Position numbers and translations under genes: made by a program. A stretch of 64,000 nucleotides of DNA from Rhodospirillaceae bacterium UBA6219 (GTDB lineage: Bacteria; Pseudomonadota; Alphaproteobacteria; Rhodospirillales; Magnetospirillaceae). Position 1 is the stretch's first letter. Each line of letters begins with the position of its first letter. The stretch covers positions 54,638 through 118,637 of the forward strand of contig DISD01000022.1 of assembly GCA_002435715.1 (NCBI GenBank), written 5' to 3'. Below are positions 51,959-60,300 of this stretch, one piece after another. Under the pieces are notes generated by a model. The model saw only the letters and a list, made by a program, of their open reading frames with translations. It made no database searches and was not told where the DNA came from.

Positions 51959-53961
51959 TGAGCCAGACAGGGATGCTTGCCGCCAACATGGCCTTGCTGG
52001 AACGCAAGTTTCCCTTGGTCCATGCCCGTTTGGTGGAAAATCCCGGCAGCCTCGCCAAACCGGTATTCGACGGGGACGTCCTGGTCGACATTGATCTGGG
52101 CAATGGTCGCCTTTACAAAGGTGACGGGCGCCGGATGGCCGAAGAACAAGTGGCCGTCTTTGTCGCAGCTCCCTTTCGGACCGGCTACAAGTCGGTCGAG
52201 GGGATCGCTGGCGATTCCATGATTTCACGGCGCTTTTATGAAGGCATCCTGAACTCGTTAAAGCAACACGGTGTTTCCGCCATTTCGGCCTATCCTCGGG
52301 ATCGCTCGGGGTACCTGTTCGTGTTCGGTCTGGGGCTGGGCTATCATCTGCCCTTGTTGGCCGAAAAGCTGGACGTCGAGAATATCGTCGTAGTGGAAGC
52401 CATCGCCGAATTCGTCGGCCTGTCCTTGAAGGCGGTGGATTGGTGCGCTTTGGACGCCGCCATGGGCGAGCGCGGACAAAAGCTGCATTTGCTGGTGGAT
52501 GACAAGCCAGAGCGTATCGCCCAACGTCTGGACGAGATCATCAACCAACAAGGTGAGATGCTGTTGGATGGGGCCTTCCTATACCGGCACTATCCTTTCT
52601 GGCCGTTGGATGAAGCTCATAAGCGCCTGTTGAATGACATTCCCACCAAAATGGTGGGGCGCGGCTATTACGAAGACGAACGCAAGATGATCCGCCATGC
52701 GGCGGTCAATCTGCATCGTCACGACCATTACCTGATCCGCGGCCGGTTCCGCCGCCGTTACGACGTTCCGGCGTTCATCGTCGCCGCCGGTCCGTCCTTG
52801 GACGAATCCATCGAATTCATCCGCCAGTGGAAAGATCACGCCATCATCTTTTCCGCCGGCACCACCCTTCAGCCCCTGATCAAGGCCGGCATCATCCCCG
52901 ACTATCATGTCGAGTTGGAAAACATCGCCACCTTGCATTCCATCTTCACCCATATTCTGGAACTGCGCCCCGATCTGTTCCCGGACAAGCGTTTCACCGG
53001 CATGAAGATGATCGCTTCGGTCACTGTCAGCCCCATGGTGACGCCGCTGTTCGACGAGCTTTATTTCTTCTTCCGTGACAGCGTCACTTCGACCGTTTCC
53101 TTTGGCGAGGGGATCGAGGTGATGAACGGCGTCGGACCGTCCATCACCAATACCTGCATGGCGGTGGCTGCGCGGTTGGGTTTCGAAACCATGTACCTGT
53201 TCGGAACCGATTGCGGCTGGCGCGATCCCAATAATCACCACTCCAAGTCGACCTTGTATTACACCATGGACGACTTCAAGACTCAGACCTTCGAGGGCGA
53301 GTTCTCCACACCGGGTAATTTCGGTGGCACTATCTATTCCAATTTGGTGTTCACCTGGACGCGCGACATGATCGAGCAGAAGGTGGAAAAGTTCGGTCTG
53401 AAGGTTTTCAACTGCTCTGACGGCGCCTTCATCCGCGGCACCACGCCGCTGTTGCCGGAAAGCCTGTTCTTTCCTGGCAAACCCTTGGACAAGGATGCGA
53501 TTTTCAAGCGGATCCGCGATGAATCCGAATTCTTTCCCGCGGGTCAGTTCCTGAAGGGACATGACATGGGCCGCTATATCACCGAGGTCGAGGCTCTACA
53601 CGACAGCTTTCTGGATTTGTTGAAACAGGCCGAGCAGGAAAAGCTCGGTTTCCGCGAATTGGTCGGTCGCATCCAGGACTTCAACCGCGAAGGCTATGTG
53701 GGAGCAAGCCGCCATATCTATCCATTGTACCAGGGGTCGATCATCGGTTTCCTGAAGGCGGTGACCTTCTATATGAACCGTCTGCCCGACGAGGTGCTGC
53801 CGGATTTCATGAAGGACTTCATGGACATCTATCGCGACCTGCACATCGCGATGTTCGACGAAGGCCGTCAAATCTACGAAGAATCCAAGATCATGGTGGA
53901 AGGCGGGCCGGATCCCGAATGGGCCGATGGCAAGCTGCGCTTTCCCGGCTATAGCTATTAA
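51958..53961 (+). CDS. maf: Motility accessory factor (Maf) flagellin glycosyltransferase
   Basis: 667 residues, the family that attaches nonulosonate sugars (pseudaminate or legionaminate) to flagellin in the cytosol before export. The core DUF115/MAF domain is visible as PAFIVAAGPSLDESI (near 270), IIFSAGTTLQPLIKAGIIPDYHV and LFGTDCGWRD. The nonulosonate operon at 24.4-30.8 kb can supply the donor and flagellin is 2.5 kb upstream, so the assignment is well supported by context. Start ATG at 51958 shares one base with the upstream stop. Confidence 0.92.
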   Translation: MSQTGMLAANMALLERKFPLVHARLVENPGSLAKPVFDGDVLVDIDLGNGRLYKGDGRRMAEEQVAVFVAAPFRTGYKSVEGIAGDSMISRRFYEGILNSLKQHGVSAISAYPRDRSGYLFVFGLGLGYHLPLLAEKLDVENIVVVEAIAEFVGLSLKAVDWCALDAAMGERGQKLHLLVDDKPERIAQRLDEIINQQGEMLLDGAFLYRHYPFWPLDEAHKRLLNDIPTKMVGRGYYEDERKMIRHAAVNLHRHDHYLIRGRFRRRYDVPAFIVAAGPSLDESIEFIRQWKDHAIIFSAGTTLQPLIKAGIIPDYHVELENIATLHSIFTHILELRPDLFPDKRFTGMKMIASVTVSPMVTPLFDELYFFFRDSVTSTVSFGEGIEVMNGVGPSITNTCMAVAARLGFETMYLFGTDCGWRDPNNHHSKSTLYYTMDDFKTQTFEGEFSTPGNFGGTIYSNLVFTWTRDMIEQKVEKFGLKVFNCSDGAFIRGTTPLLPESLFFPGKPLDKDAIFKRIRDESEFFPAGQFLKGHDMGRYITEVEALHDSFLDLLKQAEQEKLGFRELVGRIQDFNREGYVGASRHIYPLYQGSIIGFLKAVTFYMNRLPDEVLPDFMKDFMDIYRDLHIAMFDEGRQIYEESKIMVEGGPDPEWADGKLRFPGYSY

Positions 53962-53972
53962 GGGGCGGGACC

Positions 53973-54437
53973 ATGGATAAGTTCAGCCTGGATTATCGGG
54001 AATTACAGGCCTATCAGCCCAACCGCTATCCCTTCCTGATGATCGACATGGTCGAGGAAGTGGTGCCTGGACAATATGCCAAGGGCTTCAAGAACCTGAC
54101 GCTGAACGAATGGTATTTCCCCGTCCATTTCCCCGACGGTCCCAACATGCCCGGCGCCTTGCAACTGGAAGCCATGGCCCAGATGTTGACGGTGGCCATC
54201 ACCACTTTGCCCGGTTTGAAGGGCAAGGTGACCCACGCCATGCAGCACACGGTGCGCTTCCGTCGAGAGATCGTGCCCGGCGAGCGCTTGGACCTTCATT
54301 GTCAGGTGCTGTCGTGGAAGCGCGGCATCTGCAAGGGCAAGGGCGTTGGTACGGTGAAGGGCGAGATCGCCTGCGAAGCCGACATGATGATCACCATTCC
54401 GGAAATCCTGGAACAATACCTGCCCAAGAAGGGCTAG
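53973..54437 (+). CDS. FabZ-like hotdog 3-hydroxyacyl-ACP dehydratase, copy 1
   Basis: 154 residues with the FabZ pattern NRYPFLMIDMV, the active-site His52 in PVHFPDGPNMPG and Glu66 in LEAMAQ. It should dehydrate a 3-hydroxyacyl-ACP. It differs from FabZ in PVHFP for xGHFP. Located 11 bases after maf and four bases before the GMC oxidoreductase, so it opens the ACP-linked block downstream of the flagellar genes. The housekeeping fabZ normally sits in the lpx operon, so this copy is likely specialised. Confidence 0.87.
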   Translation: MDKFSLDYRELQAYQPNRYPFLMIDMVEEVVPGQYAKGFKNLTLNEWYFPVHFPDGPNMPGALQLEAMAQMLTVAITTLPGLKGKVTHAMQHTVRFRREIVPGERLDLHCQVLSWKRGICKGKGVGTVKGEIACEADMMITIPEILEQYLPKKG

Positions 54438-54441
54438 GCCC

Positions 54442-56040
54442 GTGGAACGGGCGGATGTGGTGGTGGTCGGCTCGGGGGCCAGCGGCGCCGCGGCCGCCTG
54501 GGCCTTAAGCCGCCGCCCCGGTCTTCGCGTCATCTGTCTGGAACAGGGCGAACGCACCGACCCGGCTCATTATCCCGCCACCCAGATCGGTTGGGAACTG
54601 CGTCGCCAGGGTGACGCCAGCTTCGATCCCAATATCCGTCAGGCCCTGGGTGACTATCCCATCGACAATTCGGACACGCCCATATCCCTGGCCAATTTCA
54701 ACGGCCTGGGCGGTGGCACCATCTTGTATTCCGCCCATTTCCCCCGCTTCCATCCGTCCGATTTCCGCACTCGGTCGTTGGACGGCGTCGGGGACGACTG
54801 GCCGCTGACTTACCACCAATTGGAACCCTATTTCACCCAGAACGAACAGATGATGGGGGTGGCGGGGCTGGTGGGCGACCCGGCCTATCCCGAGTACCAA
54901 TCCTTGTTGCCGCCGGTCCCTTTGGGGCCGATGGGGCGCAAGCTGGCCGAGGGGTTCAACGCGCTGGGCTGGCATTGGTGGCCGTCTTACGCCGCCATCA
55001 ACACCCGCCATCACGACGGCCGCGCCGCCTGCGCCAATCTGGGGCCGTGCAACACCGGCTGTGCCCAGGGCGCCAAGGGCAGCGTCGACGTCACCTATTG
55101 GCCCCATGCCCTGAACCAGGGGGTGGAATTGCGGACCGGCTGTTCGGTGCAAAAGCTGTTGATGGGCGATGACGGCCGGGTCGGCGGGGTGCGCTATGTG
55201 GATGCCGATGGCGGCGATCATGAATTGGCCGCCGATTTCGTCGTCCTGGCGGCGGGGGGCGCGGGGACGCCGCGCTTGTTGTTGAACTCGGCCAGCGACC
55301 GTTTCCCCAACGGTTTGGCCAACCAATCGGGTTTGGTCGGCCGCAATTTGATGGTCCACCCGCTGGCTTATGTGGAAGCGGTTTTCGATCAGGATCTGCG
55401 CTCCAGCATCGGCCCCCATGGGTGCTGCCTGCTGTCGCAGAACTTCTATGAAAGCGACGCGGCGCGCGGCTTCGCCCGTGGCTACACCCTGCATATCCTG
55501 CGTGGCGCCCCCCCGCTGGAAACCGCCTTGGGCGGCTTCATGACCAGGCGGATCCCCTTGGGGCCGGGGCATCATCGGGCCATGGCCGCCACCTTCAACC
55601 GCACTGCCGGCATCGCGGTGATCAGCGAGGATCTGCCCGACCCGGCCAACCGCATCGAACTGGACCCAGACCATCGGGACCGTTTCGGCATGCCAGGGGT
55701 CAAGGTCCGCTATGCGCTTGGCGACAACACCAAAGCCATGCTGGCGCACGGCACCGAACAGGCGCGCACGGTGCTGGAAGCCGCCGGCGGCAAGGTCACC
55801 CTGGCGTTCTCGCCGGTCCGTCATTCCGGCTGGCACGTGATGGGCACCACCCGCATGGGCGACGATCCGGCGACATCGGTGGTCGACCGCTTCGGCCGCG
55901 CCCACGGTATCGACAATCTTTATGTGGTGGATTCGTCGCTGTTCGTCACCGCCGGTGCGGTTAACCCGGTGGCAACCGCCCAGGCCTTAACCTTGTATTG
56001 CTGTGACCATCTGGCCAAGCGATTGGGGCCGTCGCCATGA
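54442..56040 (+). CDS. GMC-family FAD oxidoreductase
   Basis: 532 residues. FAD-binding loop GSGASGAAAAW (10-20), NGLGGGTILYSAHFPR, the catalytic His in SGWHVMGTTRMG and the closing GAVNPVATAQAL. Oxidises an alcohol to an aldehyde or ketone. It starts with GTG at 54442 after AGAAGG. CNTGCAQGAKG places Cys residues as in sugar-oxidising GMC dehydrogenases. Paired with the small downstream gene, reminiscent of multi-subunit membrane-type sugar dehydrogenases, but no signal sequence was seen. Substrate could be a sugar or hydroxyacyl unit. Confidence 0.89.
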   Translation: MERADVVVVGSGASGAAAAWALSRRPGLRVICLEQGERTDPAHYPATQIGWELRRQGDASFDPNIRQALGDYPIDNSDTPISLANFNGLGGGTILYSAHFPRFHPSDFRTRSLDGVGDDWPLTYHQLEPYFTQNEQMMGVAGLVGDPAYPEYQSLLPPVPLGPMGRKLAEGFNALGWHWWPSYAAINTRHHDGRAACANLGPCNTGCAQGAKGSVDVTYWPHALNQGVELRTGCSVQKLLMGDDGRVGGVRYVDADGGDHELAADFVVLAAGGAGTPRLLLNSASDRFPNGLANQSGLVGRNLMVHPLAYVEAVFDQDLRSSIGPHGCCLLSQNFYESDAARGFARGYTLHILRGAPPLETALGGFMTRRIPLGPGHHRAMAATFNRTAGIAVISEDLPDPANRIELDPDHRDRFGMPGVKVRYALGDNTKAMLAHGTEQARTVLEAAGGKVTLAFSPVRHSGWHVMGTTRMGDDPATSVVDRFGRAHGIDNLYVVDSSLFVTAGAVNPVATAQALTLYCCDHLAKRLGPSP

Positions 56041-56432
56041 AGGACGTTTTTCTGGACACCATTTTGCCCGGTGACGAAGGCCTGGGACTGCCCAGCGCTT
56101 CGGCGATCGCGGTTGTCCTGGTCGAATGGGACCAATACGCCCCGGTGCTGGACCAATTGGCCATCGAGGCGGGTGGGGAAAGCTTCCTTGCCTTGGATGC
56201 GCCGTCGCGACTGGCATTGGTGGAAAAATCCCGACGCAAGCAGGCCCGCTTGGCCAATGGGGTGATCGTGGCGGCGCTGAAGGCTTATTACACCCACCCA
56301 CAGGTGCTGCACGCCTTGGGGGCGGGGGCGGTCCCGCCGTTCCCCGACGGCAATTTCCTGGAAGACGACGATTGGTCCATCCTGGAGCCGGTGTTCGAAC
56401 GCGGCCCCATCTGGCGAGAGGTTCCGGCATGA
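56037..56432 (+). CDS. Small partner protein of the GMC oxidoreductase
   Basis: 131 residues overlapping the GMC stop (ATGA) and overlapped by the SDR start. The pattern LVEKSRRKQARLANGVIVAALKAYYTH then PPFPDGNFLEDDDWSILEPV resembles the small subunit (gluconate-2-dehydrogenase subunit 3-like) that accompanies GMC dehydrogenases. No Tat signal or Cys-rich site was seen. Assignment rests mostly on gene neighbourhood. Confidence 0.6.
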   Translation: MKDVFLDTILPGDEGLGLPSASAIAVVLVEWDQYAPVLDQLAIEAGGESFLALDAPSRLALVEKSRRKQARLANGVIVAALKAYYTHPQVLHALGAGAVPPFPDGNFLEDDDWSILEPVFERGPIWREVPA

Positions 56433-57160
56433 AGCTGTTGGACGGCAAGACCGCCATCGTTACCGGCGCCAATCGCGGCATCGGCAAGGCCATCGCCGAG
56501 ACCTTCCGCGCCCACGGCGCGTTGGTGCTGGCCTGCGTGCGCGATCCCTTGGCCGACGGCTTCCAAGACTGGGCCGCTGCCGGCGGATATGTGCCCATCC
56601 GCCTGGATCTGGCCGATGCCGACAGCATCAAGGAGGCGGTCAAGGCCATCCGCGCCCAGGCGCCATCGGTGGACATCCTCGTCAACAATGCCGGTCTGGC
56701 CCATGGCGGGCTGTTCCAGATGACGTCCCAGGCCGATCTGCGGGCCGTGTTCGAGGTCAACTTCTTCGGCCCCGTCGCCCTGACCCAGGCGTTGTCGCGG
56801 GTGATGGCGCGCAAGAAGGCGGGGTCCATCGTCAACATCGCCTCGACCGCCGCGCTGATCGCCGATCCCGGCACCATGGCCTATGGGTCCAGCAAGGCGG
56901 CGCTGATCCGGGCGACGCAAAGCATGGCCGCCGAATTGGGGGCCACGGGCATTCGCGTCAACGCCATCGCGCCGGGGGTCACCAACACCGACATGGCGGC
57001 GCAGATGGATGCCAAGGCGGCGCAAAAGCTGGTGGAGGCTTCGGCTCTGAAGCGCATGGCCGAACCCTCCGACATCGCCGACGTGGCCTTGTTCCTGGCC
57101 TCGGATTTGTCGCGCCACGTCACCGGGCAAGTCATCCGCGCCGATGGTGGCATCGTTTAG
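56429..57160 (+). CDS. Short-chain dehydrogenase/reductase
   Basis: 243 residues. TGANRGIG (12-19), NNAG, the catalytic Tyr and Lys in AYGSSKAAL, and DGGIV at the end define a FabG-like NAD(P) enzyme. It may reduce a 3-ketoacyl-ACP or a keto sugar. It starts at ATG 56429 inside the previous stop. Followed by the second split transketolase with 12 bases between. A related SDR is at 44033, also near an ACP gene. Confidence 0.9.
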   Translation: MKLLDGKTAIVTGANRGIGKAIAETFRAHGALVLACVRDPLADGFQDWAAAGGYVPIRLDLADADSIKEAVKAIRAQAPSVDILVNNAGLAHGGLFQMTSQADLRAVFEVNFFGPVALTQALSRVMARKKAGSIVNIASTAALIADPGTMAYGSSKAALIRATQSMAAELGATGIRVNAIAPGVTNTDMAAQMDAKAAQKLVEASALKRMAEPSDIADVALFLASDLSRHVTGQVIRADGGIV

Positions 57161-57172
57161 GGAAGGAAGACC

Positions 57173-57988
57173 ATGAGCATCGACAAAATCCAGGCCATGG
57201 CCCTGTCCATGCGCCGCCGTATGCTGGAGGTCAGCCACCAATGCGGCCTGACCGCCCATTTGGGCGGTGGTCTGTCCATGGTGGAAGCCATGGCCTGCCT
57301 GTACGGCCAGGTCCTGCGCTTCGATGCCAACAACCCGCGCTGGGACGGCCGCGACCGTTTCATCTTGTCCAAGGGCCATGGCGTGTTGGGCTATTACGCC
57401 GCCTTGTGGGCTTCGGGGGTGATTTCCGACGACGTCTTCGCCACCTTCCAGGCCAATGGCGGCGATCTGATCGCGCATCCGGTGCTGAATTTGGATTTGG
57501 GCATCGAATCGTCCAACGGTTCCTTGGGCCAAGGCCTGTCCATGGGCATCGGCATCGCCTTGGCGGCGCGCAAGAAGGACAAGGATTTCCGTACTTACGT
57601 GTTGCTGGGGGACGGCGAGTGCAACGAAGGATCGGTGTGGGAAGCGGCCATGCTGGCCGCCCATCTGCGGCTGTCCAAGCTGACCGCCATCGTCGATTAC
57701 AACAAGCTGCAAAGCGACGGTGAAAGCCGCAACATCCTGCAGGTGGACAACATGGCCCAACGCTTCGCCGCTTTCGGCTGGCATGCGATCGAGGTGGACG
57801 GCCACGATGTCGGCCAGTTGCTGGACGCTTTCGCCCAGCCGACCACCGACGAACGGCCCAAGGTGATCGTCGCCCATACCGTCAAGGGCAAGGGGGTGCC
57901 GTTCATGGAAAACGACAATTCCTGGCACCACAACCGATTGTCCAAGGATGCTTTGGACAAGGCGTTGGCCGCCTTGGACCAGGCCTAG
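57173..57988 (+). CDS. Transketolase, N-terminal half, copy 2
   Basis: 271 residues equal to the ThDP-binding half of transketolase: LSKGHGVLGYY (65-75) and the full motif GDGECNEG at 146-153. GGAAGGA precedes the ATG by about five bases. Unlike copy 1, the GDG motif is intact. It pairs with the next gene. Placement between SDR and acyltransferase-type genes implies a two-carbon ketol transfer in a specialised route; acceptor could be an ACP, an acyl aldehyde or a sugar. Confidence 0.92.
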   Translation: MSIDKIQAMALSMRRRMLEVSHQCGLTAHLGGGLSMVEAMACLYGQVLRFDANNPRWDGRDRFILSKGHGVLGYYAALWASGVISDDVFATFQANGGDLIAHPVLNLDLGIESSNGSLGQGLSMGIGIALAARKKDKDFRTYVLLGDGECNEGSVWEAAMLAAHLRLSKLTAIVDYNKLQSDGESRNILQVDNMAQRFAAFGWHAIEVDGHDVGQLLDAFAQPTTDERPKVIVAHTVKGKGVPFMENDNSWHHNRLSKDALDKALAALDQA

Positions 57989-58003
57989 GGAAGGGGCGTC
58001 GCC

Positions 58004-58975
58004 ATGCTGGAAATCAATAGCCGCAACGCCCGCCAATGGTCGCGCCTGGGATCGCGCGCCACTTTCGGCACCGCCATCCTGGACGTCGCCGAAACCCATC
58101 CCGATCTGATGGTGCTGTCGGCCGATCTGGGCAATTCGTCGGGCCTGGACCGCTTCATCCGGGCCTATCCCGAGCAATTCCTGAATACCGGCATCGCCGA
58201 ACAGAACATGGTCGGAATTGCCGCCGGTCTGGCCAAGGAAGGCTTCAACGTCTTCGCCACATCCTTCGCGCCGTTCATTTCCATGCGTGGCGGCGAACAG
58301 GTGCGGATGAATTTGGGTTACATGCATCTGAACGTCAAAGCGGTGGCCATCGGCAGCGGCATCGCCATGGGCTTGTTGGGCAATTCCCATTACGGCCTGG
58401 AAGATTTGGCGGTGATGCGCACCATCCCCGGTCTGACCGTGGTCAGTCCGGCCGATTGTTCGGAAATCGTCAAAACCGTGCAGGCGGCGGCCGACTTTGA
58501 CGGTCCCATGTATATCCGCCTGACCGGCGGTCCCGACAATCCGGTGGTCTATGCCGAGGATTACGATTTCCAGTTCGGCAAGGCGGTGTCCTTGCGCGAA
58601 GGCGCCGAGGTCACCTTGGTGGCCACTGGCACCATGGTGGCGCAATCCCTCAAGGCTGCCGAAATCCTGGCGGAAGCGGGCATCTTGGCCGGTGTGCTCA
58701 ACATGCACACCATCAAGCCACTGGACGGCGAAGCCCTGCTCCAAGCGGTGGCCAAAAGCGGCCGTCTGGTCAGTGTCGAGGAACACACCATGATCGGCGG
58801 TCTGGGCTCGGCTTTGGCCGAACATCTGGCCGCCACCGGCACCTTGGTGCCGCATTTGATGATCGGCCTGCCCGACAAATATGTCAAAGCCGGCCAATAT
58901 GGCTGGATGCTGGAACAATTGGGCCTGACCGGCGCGGCCATCGCCGAACGGGTCCGCAGCTTCCTGGGGCGCTAG
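58004..58975 (+). CDS. Transketolase, C-terminal half, copy 2
   Basis: 323 residues; the catalytic Glu66 lies in GIAEQNMVGIAAG, and HYGLEDLAVMRTI is the family block. Forms a heteromeric split enzyme with the N-terminal half 15 bases upstream. The sequence is only moderately similar to copy 1, so the two pairs are not a recent duplication. Followed after three bases by the AAC(3)-like gene. Confidence 0.92.
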   Translation: MLEINSRNARQWSRLGSRATFGTAILDVAETHPDLMVLSADLGNSSGLDRFIRAYPEQFLNTGIAEQNMVGIAAGLAKEGFNVFATSFAPFISMRGGEQVRMNLGYMHLNVKAVAIGSGIAMGLLGNSHYGLEDLAVMRTIPGLTVVSPADCSEIVKTVQAAADFDGPMYIRLTGGPDNPVVYAEDYDFQFGKAVSLREGAEVTLVATGTMVAQSLKAAEILAEAGILAGVLNMHTIKPLDGEALLQAVAKSGRLVSVEEHTMIGGLGSALAEHLAATGTLVPHLMIGLPDKYVKAGQYGWMLEQLGLTGAAIAERVRSFLGR

Positions 58976-58978
58976 GCC

Positions 58979-59866
58979 ATGGCGGCGTATGATCCTTGGG
59001 TCAGGGATGCCGCTCAACGTTTGGCGGCGGCGTTCTTTCCCCGGCCCGCCGACATCGTCTGGCTGTCGGTGGATCTGGCTTTGACGCTGCGGGCGGCCCG
59101 TGTCCCCGCAGCAAGTGCCGAGGATTTCGCCGACGACGTCCTGGCCGCGATGCGCGCCGCCTTGGGGGAACAGGCGACAATCCTGGTGTCCACCTTCCAT
59201 TTCGGTTTTCCCGCCGCCAAGCGCTACCAGACCGAAACCGCCGCCGCCCAGACCGGGGCTTTCGGGGCACTGTTGCTGAAGCGCCATGCGGCGGCGCGCA
59301 CGATACACCCGTTCTATAATTTCCTGGCCTTCGGCCCGCGGGCGGCTGAAATCCGTGACCGGCTGTTCCCCAATTCCTTTGGCGACGAATCCATCTTCGC
59401 CTGGCTGGCCGACAACCACGCCCATCTGGTCAGCGTCGGCCATCATTACGTCAAGGCGCTGACCGGCACTCACCATGCCGAGGATCAGGCCGGCGTCACC
59501 TATCGCTATCGCAAGTCGTTTTCTGGCGAGGTGGTGCGGGGCGATACGGTCATTCCCGCCACTGTGTCGTTCTATGTGCGCCAAGTGGACATCTGCGACC
59601 ATTCGTCGCTGACCCGGGCCGGGGACGATTATTTCCGCGCCCATGGCATGGTGGATTCTCTGAAACTGGGCAGTGATGCCCGCGCGGTGTTGGCCCATCA
59701 TCTGGATTTGGGGGCGGCCCATCGGGTGATGGTGGACAATCTGCGCCACGGACAGCCGAAATTCGTCGATTATTACGGCCCCGGCCGCGACAATTCCGAT
59801 GTGGGCGTCATCACCGCCGACATCGCCAACCGCCTGTATCTGGATGAATTGAAGGCGCTGCCATGA
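58979..59866 (+). CDS. AAC(3)-fold N-acetyltransferase-like protein
   Basis: 295 residues. ILVSTFHFGFPAAKRY, TGAFGALLLKR and IHPFYNFLAFGP match the aminoglycoside 3-N-acetyltransferase (YokD) fold, which uses acyl-CoA to acylate amino groups. In sugar clusters such proteins acylate amino sugars rather than conferring resistance. Its position between transketolase and hotdog genes suggests it moves the acyl or ketol-derived group made by this block. The acyl donor could be CoA or ACP; not decidable here. Confidence 0.75.
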   Translation: MAAYDPWVRDAAQRLAAAFFPRPADIVWLSVDLALTLRAARVPAASAEDFADDVLAAMRAALGEQATILVSTFHFGFPAAKRYQTETAAAQTGAFGALLLKRHAAARTIHPFYNFLAFGPRAAEIRDRLFPNSFGDESIFAWLADNHAHLVSVGHHYVKALTGTHHAEDQAGVTYRYRKSFSGEVVRGDTVIPATVSFYVRQVDICDHSSLTRAGDDYFRAHGMVDSLKLGSDARAVLAHHLDLGAAHRVMVDNLRHGQPKFVDYYGPGRDNSDVGVITADIANRLYLDELKALP

Positions 59867-60300
59867 GCCCGGAAGACATCTCGGCGCGGCTCGACATCAG
59901 CGCGCCCTTCCTGATGATCGACAGTTTTGAAATCACCGAAGCGGGGCAGGCGGCGCGGGCGACCAAGCATTTGCACGAAGACGATTGGTATTTCGCCGCC
60001 CATCTGCCGGCATCCCGGGTGATGCCCGCCACCTTGCTGACCGAAGCCATGCTGCAGACCCTGGTTCTGTTGATCTATGATTCGGTGGATCACGGCGCCC
60101 ATCGGTCGTTCATCCACGACATCGCCGTCAAGATGCTGAACGCTGGAAAGCCGGGTCAGAACGTGGTGCTGGACGCCCGCCTGCTGTCGTTCAAGCGCGG
60201 TATCGCCAAGGGCGAGGTGGTGGCCAGCGCCGACGGCAAGGTGCTGGCCAAGGGGGCTTTCAGCTATGCCTCGCCCCATCTGATGGCGCGGCCGTCATGA
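59863..60300 (+). CDS. FabZ-like hotdog protein, copy 2
   Basis: 145 residues resembling the FabZ-like gene at 53973: APFLMIDSFEI, catalytic His47 in YFAAHLPASRVMP and Glu61 in LLTEAMLQT. MPATLLTEAMLQT replaces MPGxLxxEAxAQ, so it is more divergent than copy 1. The two similar chains could form a hetero-oligomeric dehydratase/isomerase. Overlaps its neighbours by four bases on each side. Confidence 0.82.
   Translation: MSPEDISARLDISAPFLMIDSFEITEAGQAARATKHLHEDDWYFAAHLPASRVMPATLLTEAMLQTLVLLIYDSVDHGAHRSFIHDIAVKMLNAGKPGQNVVLDARLLSFKRGIAKGEVVASADGKVLAKGAFSYASPHLMARPS

Noticed and set aside
56288..59749. Very long open frame on the opposite strand (1153 codons)
   Set aside because: It lies antisense to well-identified SDR, transketolase and AAC(3)-like genes; its Gly/His/Gln-rich translation is the usual high-GC shadow.
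58979..59866. Aminoglycoside resistance gene
   Set aside because: The AAC(3) fold is recognisable, but the gene is embedded in a carrier-protein/sugar operon and such homologues commonly acylate amino sugars.
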